NCBI GenBank assembly: GCA_029747015.1
Contig: JAKOGI010000339.1
Span: 435,502-499,501 of the forward strand
Length of the DNA: 64,000 bases
Direction of reading: 5' to 3'
Source of the DNA: Carnegiea gigantea
Taxonomy: Eukaryota; Streptophyta; Magnoliopsida; Caryophyllales; Cactaceae
Part shown: positions 21,751 to 31,121 of the stretch, piece after piece
Layout of the letters: every line of letters begins with the position of its first letter
How positions within the stretch are numbered: position 1 is the first letter of the stretch
Translations under genes and position numbers: made by a program
Notes under the pieces: model-generated
What the model was told of the DNA's origin: nothing
What the model saw: the letters and a program-made list of their open reading frames with translations, nothing else
Database searches by the model: none

Positions 21751-24099
21751 TAAAGACCAAAAATCCTCAATTTTTGTTTTTAATTTTTTATTTTGTAAAT
21801 AATTACGTTTACTTTACTGATTTTAGTTAGATTCATGTTAAATAATTGATTCACTTAGTGATTTACTCATAATTCATGAATTGAAAAATGAAGATTTTCC
21901 TTAATTGTCTTCTTTATTGAAGATTTAAAGTGGACTAATATAGTCTGTTATTGCTTGCTTGTTTATGTTTAATTTACTAATTTTTATCGAATTTGTGTTA
22001 AATAAGTGGTTAATTTAGGGATTTACTCATCAATTAAGAAATTAGGATTTTGTCTTTCTTGATTGAGAATTTAGGAATTAGAATTTGGCTAATTTGTTTG
22101 TGAGTGCTTGTTTGTTTGTGTTTAATTTATTAGATCATTATAATGTCTAACCTTCAATGACTATTTTGTAGGGTTAATATTGGGCACCTCCAGATTTCAA
22201 AAGAGTGTTGTTCGCTAAATTGAAGTTTTTGACATCAAGTGGAAAGCTCATCAAGGCGAGTAAATGACATACCTTATGAATATCAATGGGTGTCAGTGAA
22301 TAGGATGAAGCTTCATTATTATTGAACTCGACCTACACTTGCTAAGTAGTTATAAAGCTAAACCTATTCTTCTTTCCCTTGTACCCCCCTTGTACTCTAG
22401 TGCAATATGACCTTGACACAGATTCTTCCCTTTTGTGGCTTTCCCAAAGTGCTGAAGTTTTAAATTATAGATGTAAAAACATTTTGTGCAAAAAAGATAA
22501 AGGATTTACATATTTATAAATTGTACCTGAAGATAGCACTCTGAATGATACAACTTGATACTTACACTTCTAGAAAGTTCTTTTGTAACTAAAAAGTAGA
22601 AACTAATACTTGAGAGAACAATACTTGCAAAGCAAGCTTATGATCCACCTTAGAATGAAAGAAATAATACTTAAGCATAGAAATAAAACCATGTCAGCCA
22701 ATCCAAGCTCGGCTTACCTCATTTAGCCAAAATTGGCACTCAAAATGAAGTTCGGTCTAACGTCATTGGAGCTAAAGCTGAGTTGGCAAGTTGCCTACAA
22801 ATTGGTTCAACTGCTTGACACTTCAATGCATAACTGTTTGATATTATATTATGTACTTTATTGCATTGGCAAAATTTGTCTTCTTTTTGTTATGTTTTAC
22901 TTCGAGGCTCTTCTAAAGTGTATATTGCATATGCTGTCTTCCTCTTTTTTTTTTTTTTAAAGAAAGTTAATGAAGCAGTTATGATTTAATTTCTTGGTTA
23001 GCGCTTCAATAAAATTCATACAGGACTATCATTGTTGTTGTTATAGTTATTTCTTGGTTGTTAATTAATGTAGAAGAAGAAGAACATAACTCACTAAGAC
23101 CCTTGAAGTAGATTTTAAGAGGATCTAGTCATGCCAGATGTGAATGTAGTATATTAGTTGGGATTGTCCTTCTGGATTAAAAGGTTGAGTTTAAAAAGAC
23201 TACATTATAAGCGAGTGCACTATTTTTATTGCCCATTGTTTTTAACATTTTGCATGAGGAAAAAAAAAGATTTTTACTCTAGCTAGCAAAAAGAGTGGAT
23301 GGGAAGGAAGCGTCTTAAAGAAGCTGATTAGTCTACAAAAAGACTATCAACAAACTTTAGAACATCAAAAGTTGAAGAGAAAAAGTAGTTATCTAAAAAT
23401 TGACAGGGTGTGGCTTAATTTAGCCTTTGTGGGTTGGCCCACTCCTTGGGTTCTCCCTAAATCGTGCAACAGCACTTGATCGTTCTTTCAGTTCGAAATA
23501 GCGCTTGATTGTTGGGAGTTGAACTTTTTGAGTGATGAAGATCTACTCAAAAAGTAACACCTCAATTGTATTATGTGATCAACTGCCAACACTTTGCTAT
23601 GCATAGAATTTTTTGTTTATTCCTAGCAACCTACAACAGATAGGAACGAGTAACGAAGGTAAGAGAAATAAACTCTCGTTTCTTACTTGGCTTTATGTTG
23701 TTGGTACTCTGGCCGTGTGGACTATGGATTTGTGATCTCTGGTGTGTAGCCATCGAGCCAGTAACATTTTTTTTTTTCTATTGTTATAGGTATTTATTAT
23801 AAGGATATAAGCCTAAGTTATGGTCAGTTTTTAGGGGTAACTCTATCCGTTGATTTCAAAAATTCTAGAAATCACTAACATCCCTAGCCGTGGGTTGAGA
23901 GTGTTATAAATGCTTGTATATTCTTACATTTAAGGTTTGATTTGTCGTTTACTTTGGGTTAACTAAGTCTAAAAACAAAACATGGCCTATATTGAGGGTA
24001 AAAAGAATGTAGATAAAACTTACTGATCAAGATTCTTTAAGAAACATTGTTCACTACTCCTCAGCAGCCTGGTAAGAGCATGCGATTCATTTTCCTTTA
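21751..24099. other. CACTA interior, no recognisable gene
   Basis: AT-rich sequence with T and A homopolymers (22946-22959, 23768-23777). I found no protein domain; short frames such as 22733-22960 have no family features. Confidence 0.5.
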
Positions 24100-24500
24100 G
24101 GGTTATTGGTAGTTAAACCCACTTGTGGTTCTATTCTTGGTTGAACTCAGTTGGATTCTATTATCAGTTGAACTCAGTTGGTTCTATTGTTAGTTGAACT
24201 AATTGGACCCTATTGTTAGTTGAACTCCATTATCGTTCTATTCTTGGTTTAACTCTGTTGTGGTTCTATTGTTGGTTGAACTCGGTTAGGGTTCTATTGT
24301 TTAGTTGAACTTGGTTTCTATTATTGGTTGAACTTGGTTGTGGTTGTATTATTGGTTGAACTCGGTTATGGTAACTCGATTGTGGTTCTGCTGTTGGTTG
24401 AACTCGGTTGGGGTTCTATTATTTGCATGAACTTAGTTGGGTTCTACTATTAGTTGAACTTGGTTGGAGTTCTATTGTTAGTTGAACTCAGTTATGGTGA
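24100..24500 (+). repeat. Minisatellite of ~28-bp unit inside the CACTA element
   Basis: About 13 copies of GGTTCTATTGTTGGTTGAACTC-type units, GTTGAACT recurring at intervals of about 24-31 bp (24141, 24169, 24193, 24221, 24275, 24304, 24328, 24356, 24397, 24453, 24481 and diverged ones). Units vary in length and sequence. Confidence 0.85.
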
Positions 24501-24505
24501 GTTTT

Positions 24506-25150
24506 TTTTCCATTGCCATGTGGATTAGTGCTAGACTTGTGGGACTGATGTACTGCCTATGTCTTAGTTAATCTCTTTGGTGATTTTTTCTAATAATTCA
24601 TTTTTCTGTGTGTTTCAATTGTCCAATAGGTTGCATTTCTGGAGCTAACATCTCTCAGTGAAGAAAACGAAGATGGAGATTTTTTTATATATTCTTGGAC
24701 GTTAGGCATGTTTTCAAAGTATAGTTGTAGGTAGTATATAAAGCAATAAAATGTTCAATTAGCCAGCTACAACCCAAAAAAAAAAAAAATTTCAGCAGGA
24801 TGTTTTCAAAATAATGCAAGAATATTTAGTTTTGATTACCCTAGTCTTTGTTGCTATGTCTGCAATTACTTTTTTTTTCAGCATTAATGTGTAATTTATT
24901 TAATTAATTGATGTTTCATCCATTTTAATTTGTTGGTTTGTTAATTTTATTCATTTATATGGGATAATGCTGGTAATTAGTATTAAACTTGTTAATTAAA
25001 AAAGAACAATTGTTTATAAATGTTCTATTTTCAACTTAATAAGTTTTATATTAATTACTAGCATTATTTTTTAAAAAACTAAAACGGCACTAGTAACCCT
25101 TTTTAATGTGGGGGAAATTATGACTTCTTGCATCTTTCAGAGTGAAAACA
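24506..25150. other. CACTA interior towards the right end
   Basis: AT-rich non-coding stretch with several homopolymers (A run 24774-24790). Nothing recognised apart from subterminal AATGTGGG-like octamers from about 25107 on. Confidence 0.4.
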
Positions 25151-25477
25151 GCGTAAAATGGCCATATATAAATTGTGGGTAATTAGTAATTACTCCGCAT
25201 CTACAAGTCTAGGAAATATAGGTCTACCCACATTTTCATTAAGTGTGGAGAGCACTTCCGCACACATAACTTCCCCACATTTAGCCGAGCTATGGGCAAC
25301 TGCTATCTCTACCCTTATAAGTAAGGTTATTACCAAAATTAAATGTGGAGGGAAGCAACCTTTCTTGTAGTGTCTCAAAAATTTTAATTTTATTATCTTC
25401 AACTTTTTCATTTTTTTCCAAAGAAAAACAAAATGCATAGTCAAACCTATTGGGAATAACCCAATATTCAACGCTAG

Positions 25478-25495
25478 TCCCCGACAACAGGGCCA
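25478..25495 (-). promoter_or_regulatory. Element B primer-binding site, tRNA-Asp type
   Basis: Plus-strand TCCCCGACAACAGGGCCA differs at three of 18 positions from the plant tRNA-Asp(GUC) 3' end TCCCCGGCAACGGCGCCA; two of the three are G to A. It lies six bases inside the right LTR, proving that the right LTR is the 5' LTR. The leader 25376-25477 leads into the ORF start. Confidence 0.75.
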
Positions 25496-25501
25496 ATAGC
25501 T

Positions 25502-26717
25502 TGATAGGGCCACAGGTGCACGGCAGTGTTGTAGCAAATCAAGGTCAATCCCACAAAGACTAGGTTGATTTGTTGGGCTTTATCCCCTTGCGATGGGCCA
25601 AGCAAATCAGTGCTTGACATTAAAATTAAACCAATCAGCTATCTAATCTAATGAATAAATAGTGAAGAAATTACACAAAATGAGCAATCTCTTAATTCAT
25701 GCATTAATCATGCACTTCTTCCTCAATTGGCTGTATTAAAGCTGATAATTGAAGTATCACAACTCTCTTTTAAGGTGAAGTGAAATATCCAAATCTAACT
25801 AATCACCATTTCTCAAGGGCTCTTAATTTATTTAGGTTCATTAAGCATGCAATTATCATATTTGTGTTTTCTCAACCGGTTTGGCTTTCTAATGACTCCA
25901 CCTAATCAAGTCAAATCCTAGGGCTCTACGCTGAATTTCACCTTTCAATTCTTCATCCAATCCCAAAACATACATGAAACGATAAAATTTCTTGCAAGAC
26001 AATAAACTTCTAGGATCTAATAAAACAATCCAACAATTCCAAAATACTACAAGAGATTAATCAAATCAAGAACGTAACTAGTATTTGCATAAATCCAATA
26101 TCAGAACAACAAAAGATAATCAAAATTACAAGCCATAAATCCAAAGATAATGCGGAAGGGAGGAGAAGAGAAGAGAAATGCTTGGCCAAATAACGCGCTT
26201 GAATCCGTCGATTGCAAACTCAGCATGGAATCCTTACAAATGTTCACTTCAATTCACTCGCACTTCCCCTAATCTAAATTCTAATCTAATTCATGAAGTT
26301 GAGGAGAGGAAGAAAAGAATGAGGGGTGTGGAATGAGGCTGAAAACATGTCTTTCATAGCAAAACTGCTCGGAAGTCGAGTAGTCGCAAGAAAACAAACA
26401 GGCTTGAGGGAAAGATGTCAACCATGGACCATGGGCACCCTCACAAGCCATCTACGGTGAGCTCTGTTTCAACATTCGTTTGTTCTTTCTTTCTTCCACG
26501 AACATAATGACTAAGAGGTGTCTGTTAGAGGTAAAGCTACACTCATTTACGGGTCAAATTTGGGTTAAAATAGTCCAAAAACTAGCAAAACACAGAAAAG
26601 ACGCACACCTGAGCATAAAACAAAAAGTGGAGTGCTTAATATAGCATAAAACGCATAATTGTCCGCAAAAATGGTACAGAATGACCTCAAAATATAGTAC
26701 ACTTTAAGGGCTTATCA
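25502..26717 (-). repeat. Element B right LTR (5' LTR)
   Basis: 1216 bp, plus-strand ends TGATAGGGCC..GGGCTTATCA. Aligns with 10402-10569 plus 12973-14028. Carries an imperfect hairpin block (26403-26463; ACCATGGACCATGG..CATCTACGGTGAG) at the same place as in the other LTR. In the minus orientation it would hold the promoter. Confidence 0.85.
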
Positions 26718-27550
26718 CCATACAACCACTAAAATCCTTGATAAGGGTAATGGGATTGCTAGTGAGCCACTAAAGAGGTTGGTGGGTCAGAAGTGCTTCA
26801 AATACCATGGTTATAGACACTTCTAAGTTATTGTCCTAATCAAGGAACTCTTATCATTAGAGAAATGGAAGAAATCTAAGTTATTGGGGAAGCAACAAGT
26901 TAGAAGGTTTTCAAAGGTAAGGATCACACTTTGATCAATGCGGATGTGGGCGAACTCTTAGTAGTTCAATGAGCACTCCATGTTCAAGAAGCTCCTTGTG
27001 AACCAACCCAACGTACGTGAGCTCGTTATCGATGGATGGAGTTACACCAATGTAGTTTCAACAATACTCATTGACAAGCTTCAATTTCCTCCCAAGGTGT
27101 ATAGCACCCCTTATTCTCTTCAATGGTTCAAGTAAGGAAGCGAAGTAATTATCTCTGAGCAAGCTCTTATTATATTTTCAACTGGTTAATATTATAATGA
27201 GGTACTATGTGACGTCCGTGTTATTGATTTGTATCACTTGATACTTAGTAGGCCCTGGTTGCTTGATAATCAAGTGAATCATGATAGGTATGCTAATACT
27301 TATGCATTCAAACATAAGTGTCATAGTCTTACTTTGACCCCATTACCCCCACAAAAACCTCTTAAATTTAAACCAAGGAATGTAAGTGAGAAAAGCCTAT
27401 ATATGAGTGAAACAAGGGTGGAGAGTGCCATTATAAGAGCAAGACATTATTTACCTTATTGATGGTAAAATCCGGCACATGTGAAGAAGTGAAACGTATG
27501 CATCCCCTAGCTCAATCAATCTTTGGAGAGTTTGTGGCTGTGTTATTTCT
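26718..27550 (+). pseudogene. Element H: gag zinc knuckle, protease region and pol start
   Basis: Continuation of H gag after element B. It reads LKRLVGQKCFKYHGYRHF (near 26774; a CCHC knuckle whose second Cys is Tyr), then a retropepsin-like region: VIDGWSYTNVVSTILIDKL (near 27032; the usual DGGSC-type active site is altered to DGWSY) and LILSRPWLLDNQVNHDRY (near 27239), the block after the flap in this family. The frame ends with FGEFVAVLF at 27550, the beginning of the protease-RT linker, where element E is inserted. Several in-frame stops (about 26826, 27135, 27189). No activity is expected. Confidence 0.8.
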
Positions 27551-29102
27551 TGGCACTACCCGTATATGCACGAGTAATGCAGGCCAGATAAAATATCATA
27601 CTCTGGGACCAATGCAATCCATTGAGTCTTGTCCTACCAAAAATGCTACCAGAATAAATTATAGGGGGTTGTTTCAACTATGCAAATTGGTTATTCGAAA
27701 ATTCAATCAAAGTAAAGCATCTAGGGATTTGTCTTGCCTAATTAGTCAGTTGAATCTTTGGATTTAACATGTCCTTTTCTCAAGTTTGGATGGCCTAGAG
27801 AGATATGCCAATCTCGATAGGTATGAAGACAGGCCCTAAAGTCCAGAAAATATTAGTTTTGGGAGGCTATTGTTTGGTACTAAATTGTTGCATTTTTCAC
27901 GCCTTTCTTGCCAAATTTTAGGCCATAAAATAATGTAATTTCAGGATTTTCACTTGCTTTATTTAACTTTTGTAAGCAATAAATTCAATTATGCAAGTGC
28001 AGCGAAAGGGGTGAGGAGGAGTAAGGAGGTCAAGGACCTGAGAAAGAAGGGCTACTATGGGTGCTGGTTGCCTAGGCGACGGCTGTGATGCCCACCATGC
28101 AGTGGAGGCCACCTTCTAGGGGGTGGCAATGACCAACCATCATGGTGCCGACGACCTATCACCACCCCACCTCGCTTTCAGCACTTTATCAGTTTAACCA
28201 GCATAAAAGGGGCTTCTTGGTTGATTTTGGTGAGGATTTTTAAGAGGTTTTTAAGACTAGGTTTTAGTTTAGGTTTTTTTCACCAAGACCCCATTAGGGA
28301 GAGAATAAATTAGATAGATTAGTGTATATTATGTAGAAGGTTGTGGATTTCGCTATGGAGCACTAAGTTTCACATCCGTCTCTCTTTAATTTCTTGCTTC
28401 TTGCTTCGTTTGCTACTTTATTAATTCTTTGCTTTGAATTTTTTGTATGTTTAGTTGTGATTAATGATAGTGATTAACCCTTAAGATAGCTAATTGTTTT
28501 TGTTTAAACCCTTGCTAATCTTGTCTATGCTCGAATTTGGGGTTTTCTTTCATGCCCACCAAGTGTTCGATGAAATGTTTGAGAGAGTTTTGATATGTGT
28601 TTTGGGGCAATTGACTTATGCTGAAAGGTGATGTCCATTGTTCAGTATGGGGTGAGAGAACAGCTAGCGTTTAAATATAAAAATAGTCCAAATTCTACCA
28701 GCACCTAGGGTTGCTACTCTTGTAGTTTCATTGGGCCAACCCCGTAAAAACAGGTTGTTAAAGCAATTACACTAGCCTTTAACCGTTGAAAGAGGGCTTG
28801 GGCTAGCTTCCATGGTGTACTGGATGACCTTTGAATGCTAGCATAATTTGGAAAGGTGAGGGTTTGACCTGATTAGTTTACTAATCTTGGGTTTAATTAT
28901 AATCAAGGTCCTTTCGGTCTACCTTAGTAGTTTAGTTCCTTTTCCTTTCATTCCTATTCGTTTAGCCTAGATTGAAACACTTGAGCTAAATTGTAGTACT
29001 TGAAACCCAACTCACAGTGGATGACACCACAAGTACTTAGCGATAAACCTTCCACTTGGAGTTTATAAATATTAAAGCTTTAATTTTTTCTATTAGCTAT
29101 CA
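27551..29102 (-). repeat. Element E left LTR (3' LTR), shortened and split by solo LTR M
   Basis: Pieces 27551-27870 and 29101-29102 total 322 bp. The ~240 bp at 27551-27790 are similar to 45333-45580 of the 5' LTR (shared AAAATGCTA, GGTTGTTTCAACTA, AATTCAATCAAAGTAAA, CATCTAGGG). The remaining ~80 bp do not match the 5' LTR start. The 5' LTR is 1232 bp, so this copy has lost ~900 bp or came from a different subfamily. It ends GGAGGCTATCA directly against the 3' ORF. Confidence 0.65.
27871..29095 (+). mobile_element. Solo LTR M
   Basis: 1225 bp bounded by a perfect GCTAT duplication (27866-27870 and 29096-29100). It starts TGTTTGGTACTAAATTG and ends TTCTATTA (CA decayed to TA). A TATA-like CATAAAAG lies at about 28202, and the end contains the GGATGACACC..CACTTGG type block common near the 3' end of plant gypsy LTRs, hence + orientation. 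No internal region or second LTR is present, so the element was reduced by LTR-LTR recombination. No other copy is in the window. Confidence 0.65.
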
Positions 29103-30303
29103 CCCATGCAGCTTATCGTGCCACTTTTGGACAAATTCAGGAAGGGCTGCATTCTCAGCTTTAACATAGGTGTAGAGGGAGGCTTCCTTTGCTTGAATGA
29201 GCCTAAGGGTGGCCTGAACCTCCTCATAGTCATGGGAAGAAGGGTGGGAGGAAAAACTAAGGTTGGCATGATGAGTAGGTGGGGGCTGAGGTGGTGCATG
29301 AGGGACAATATCAGCATCACTATGTAACCACGAAAGGTTAGCTCGACGAAGTAAGGTGGTCCTCTCAACATTGAAAAGCGATAAAAGCTGATTCCCAGGG
29401 TATACCCCACACAACTGCTCAGACTCAACCTTATAAAATTTTATTTGTTTAAAAGCAACTGCATCAAGCCGCTCGGACCCTGAACTAGATCCTCGGGGTT
29501 TGGCTCAATACTTGAAAATCTAGCAATGGTAGTGGTGTGACCCCTAATGACTATCCTACACGTAGTACTTATAGTAATACTATATAATTGATGGGCCAAC
29601 AAAGACCAAGGGTCAACCTGATGCCGATTCATCACACTAGACAAAAAGTACAGCTGAGACAATATGGAGACATTCATACTATCGTCCCTAGAAAAGGGAC
29701 TGGACGAAGGCATGCATTGGGCCACCCGGATATAAGGATTCCTAATGAAGGTGCGCTTGTATGTACTTGCATTGTACCCTGGAAATCTCATCCCAAAAAG
29801 CATTCAGGTTGAATTCTGAGGGGAATTGACACCAAGCGAAGTCCAAGCTACGGGAAAAACCAAACATGTTGTTGGGGGTACCAAGGTTTAATTCATGGAA
29901 TTCTCCTTATAAACAGAAAAAAATGCACGCTTCTTGACATCGTCGACCTTGAGTCACCTCTACATGCAAATTACTCAAAAATTTGAGGGTGAGGTCCAAA
30001 TAGATGTGGTCCTTCATTTCAATGGACTGGCCCATCCCACCCCAGGCAAACAACCATTTAATGTCATCCAACAATCCCAACTAGGCTAACAAACCAACAT
30101 CATAAAAACGTGTAGGAACAACTAGTATACTATTTAAGCAAGTGTAACATGCAACATGATTGGGATGAATTAAACCAAGTGGGTGAAGGGCATTACCACG
30201 GTTCCTTGTGGTGCTGAATGTTCGAGAAAATCTTTCTAGGTCATAGACGTACTTGGCTGGATGGACCCTCTCCTTGGGTGCTTCTTAGCTTCTTGGGTGC
30301 CAT
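29103..30303 (-). pseudogene. Element E: Athila-type 3' ORF (ORF-1/env-like family)
   Basis: Starts ATGGCACCCAAGAAG at 30303 on the minus strand. Segments matching the element A copy include FIRNPYIRVAQC (near 29745), a DDSMN block, and IARFSSIEPNPED (near 29520). After a frameshift near 29440 it continues KVESEQLCGVYPGNQL and a proline/serine-rich part, then a helical C-terminus ending FVQKWHDKLHG with its stop TGA formed by the first bases of the LTR. Several other stops and shifts occur between 30290 and 29810. Family function is unknown; the position after pol is like retroviral env, but I see no clear signal peptide or membrane anchor. The abrupt end at the LTR implies that the natural 3' end and purine tract are deleted. 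Confidence 0.75.
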
Positions 30304-31121
30304 CGAAAGTCTTGAGTGAAATTAAAGGAAAAGTGCTTAACAAGGGATGATAAGGAGTATGAATGGGAGAAAAATGCAGGAATGGGGGTGGTTTTGTGGT
30401 AATAAAGTGTAGGAAAAGTGAATGTCAGGGAAAAATATGAACTTTAAAGGAGGAATGGATGATCATGGTGAAGTAAGAGAGATGGAGTTGAAACGATGGG
30501 TAGATAAGGAAGAAGAAGCCAAAATTTGTGGTAAAAAAAAAAAGAGCAAATAAGAGAAATGCCAGAAAAAGGGAGAAATTTAAGAGAATTTGTGTGAAAA
30601 ATGGTGGAAAAACGGAAGGTTGAGAGGTTTGTTAGTGGAGTTGTTTAGAGAGAGAAGGAGAGAGGTAGAGAGAGTGTGTCCGGTAAGAGAAGAAAGTGAA
30701 ACGTTGTAGAAGGGGCACTGTGGCCAAAACCCTTGATCGTGGCCCGCAATAGTTGATCACAGATCGTGGTGAGCACCACGGACTGTCCGTGGTAGCTGTT
30801 GCCAAAGAAGCTGGGAAGTACCATCCCAGACCAGGGTAACAACTGTATGCTAACCTTAATGTTTGTCTCCCAGCTTTTTTTCTTTGTTTTCATTTGCTTC
30901 TTTTTTTTATTTTTTTTTTTGAAAATGAAAACACCCAACAATCTACATACATCAAGAAAGGAAAACAAAAAAGCACTTGGGTTGCCTTCCAAGAGGCGCT
31001 CTTCTAAAGTCGAGAGCTTGACCCTTTTTTTAATGGTTGGACGGGATCAGTTAGTATATGCACAATGGCCTTGTCGATGGGTTCCCCCATCAAATAAGCC
31101 TTAAGTCACTGTGTATTTACC
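30304..31121 (-). other. Element E pol-to-ORF spacer with a single copy of the A-array unit
   Basis: On the minus strand the region from GGTAAATAC (31121) to TCTCTCTA (about 30647), ~475 bp, aligns in order with one 572-bp unit of the element A array: the pol tail with ..TTAAGGCTTATTTG, the CTCTCGACTTTAGAAGAGCGCCTCTTGGAAGGCAACCCAAG block (30985-31020), an A-rich stretch, the hairpin block and the CT tail. The rest (30304-30646) matches 5896-6234 of A. Only one copy is present. Confidence 0.8.
30775..30793. other. Perfect 9-bp inverted repeat in E spacer
   Basis: ACCACGGAC-T-GTCCGTGGT. It lies at the position of the GGACCATC..GATGGTCC hairpin in the A units. A second arm, CGTGGCCCGC..GATCGTGGTG, lies just upstream (30738-30770), so the block could fold in more than one way. 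Confidence 0.85.

Larger units (their letters stand above)
20879..25372. mobile_element. CACTA-like DNA transposon, 4.5 kb, non-autonomous
   Basis: The right end reads (reverse complement) CACTACAAGAAAGGTTGC and the left end GACTACAAAAAATAATGC, with TCC..C.CATTT following in both. The 3-bp target duplication TCT flanks it (20876-20878 and 25373-25375). Subterminal copies of CCCACATT/AATGTGGG-like octamers occur at both ends (for example 20932-20939 and 20983-21000 on the left, 25229-25240 and 25341-25350 on the right). CACTACAAGAAA ends, 3-bp duplications and subterminal motifs are the standard marks of plant CACTA elements. No transposase (TNPD-type) was recognised; the inside holds a GC-rich exon-like block and a minisatellite. 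It is inserted near the start of the element B ORF. Confidence 0.8.
10402..26717 (-). mobile_element. Element B: gag-pol-less Athila/Tat-type LTR element, inserted in H
   Basis: LTRs lie at 10402-14028 (split by the Helitron) and 25502-26717, terminal TGATA..TATCA. H gag is interrupted exactly here; flanking 5-mers are CCCTA (10397-10401) and CCATA (26718-26722), a target duplication with one change. Orientation is minus: primer site beside the right LTR (25478-25495), purine tract beside the left LTR (14029-14047). After removing the Helitron, J and the CACTA element, the interior is about 3.1 kb and codes for a single CCHC-knuckle ORF; no capsid, protease, RT or integrase was seen. It must have depended on another element's enzymes. 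Same design as element D. Confidence 0.85.

Noticed and set aside
24100..24500. CRISPR-like regular repeats
   Set aside because: Units are contiguous with variable length and no unique spacers, in a plant context; it is a minisatellite.
25190..25537. 115-codon minus-strand frame at the right end of the CACTA element
   Set aside because: It crosses the transposon end, the target duplication and the B leader into the LTR, so it is chance.
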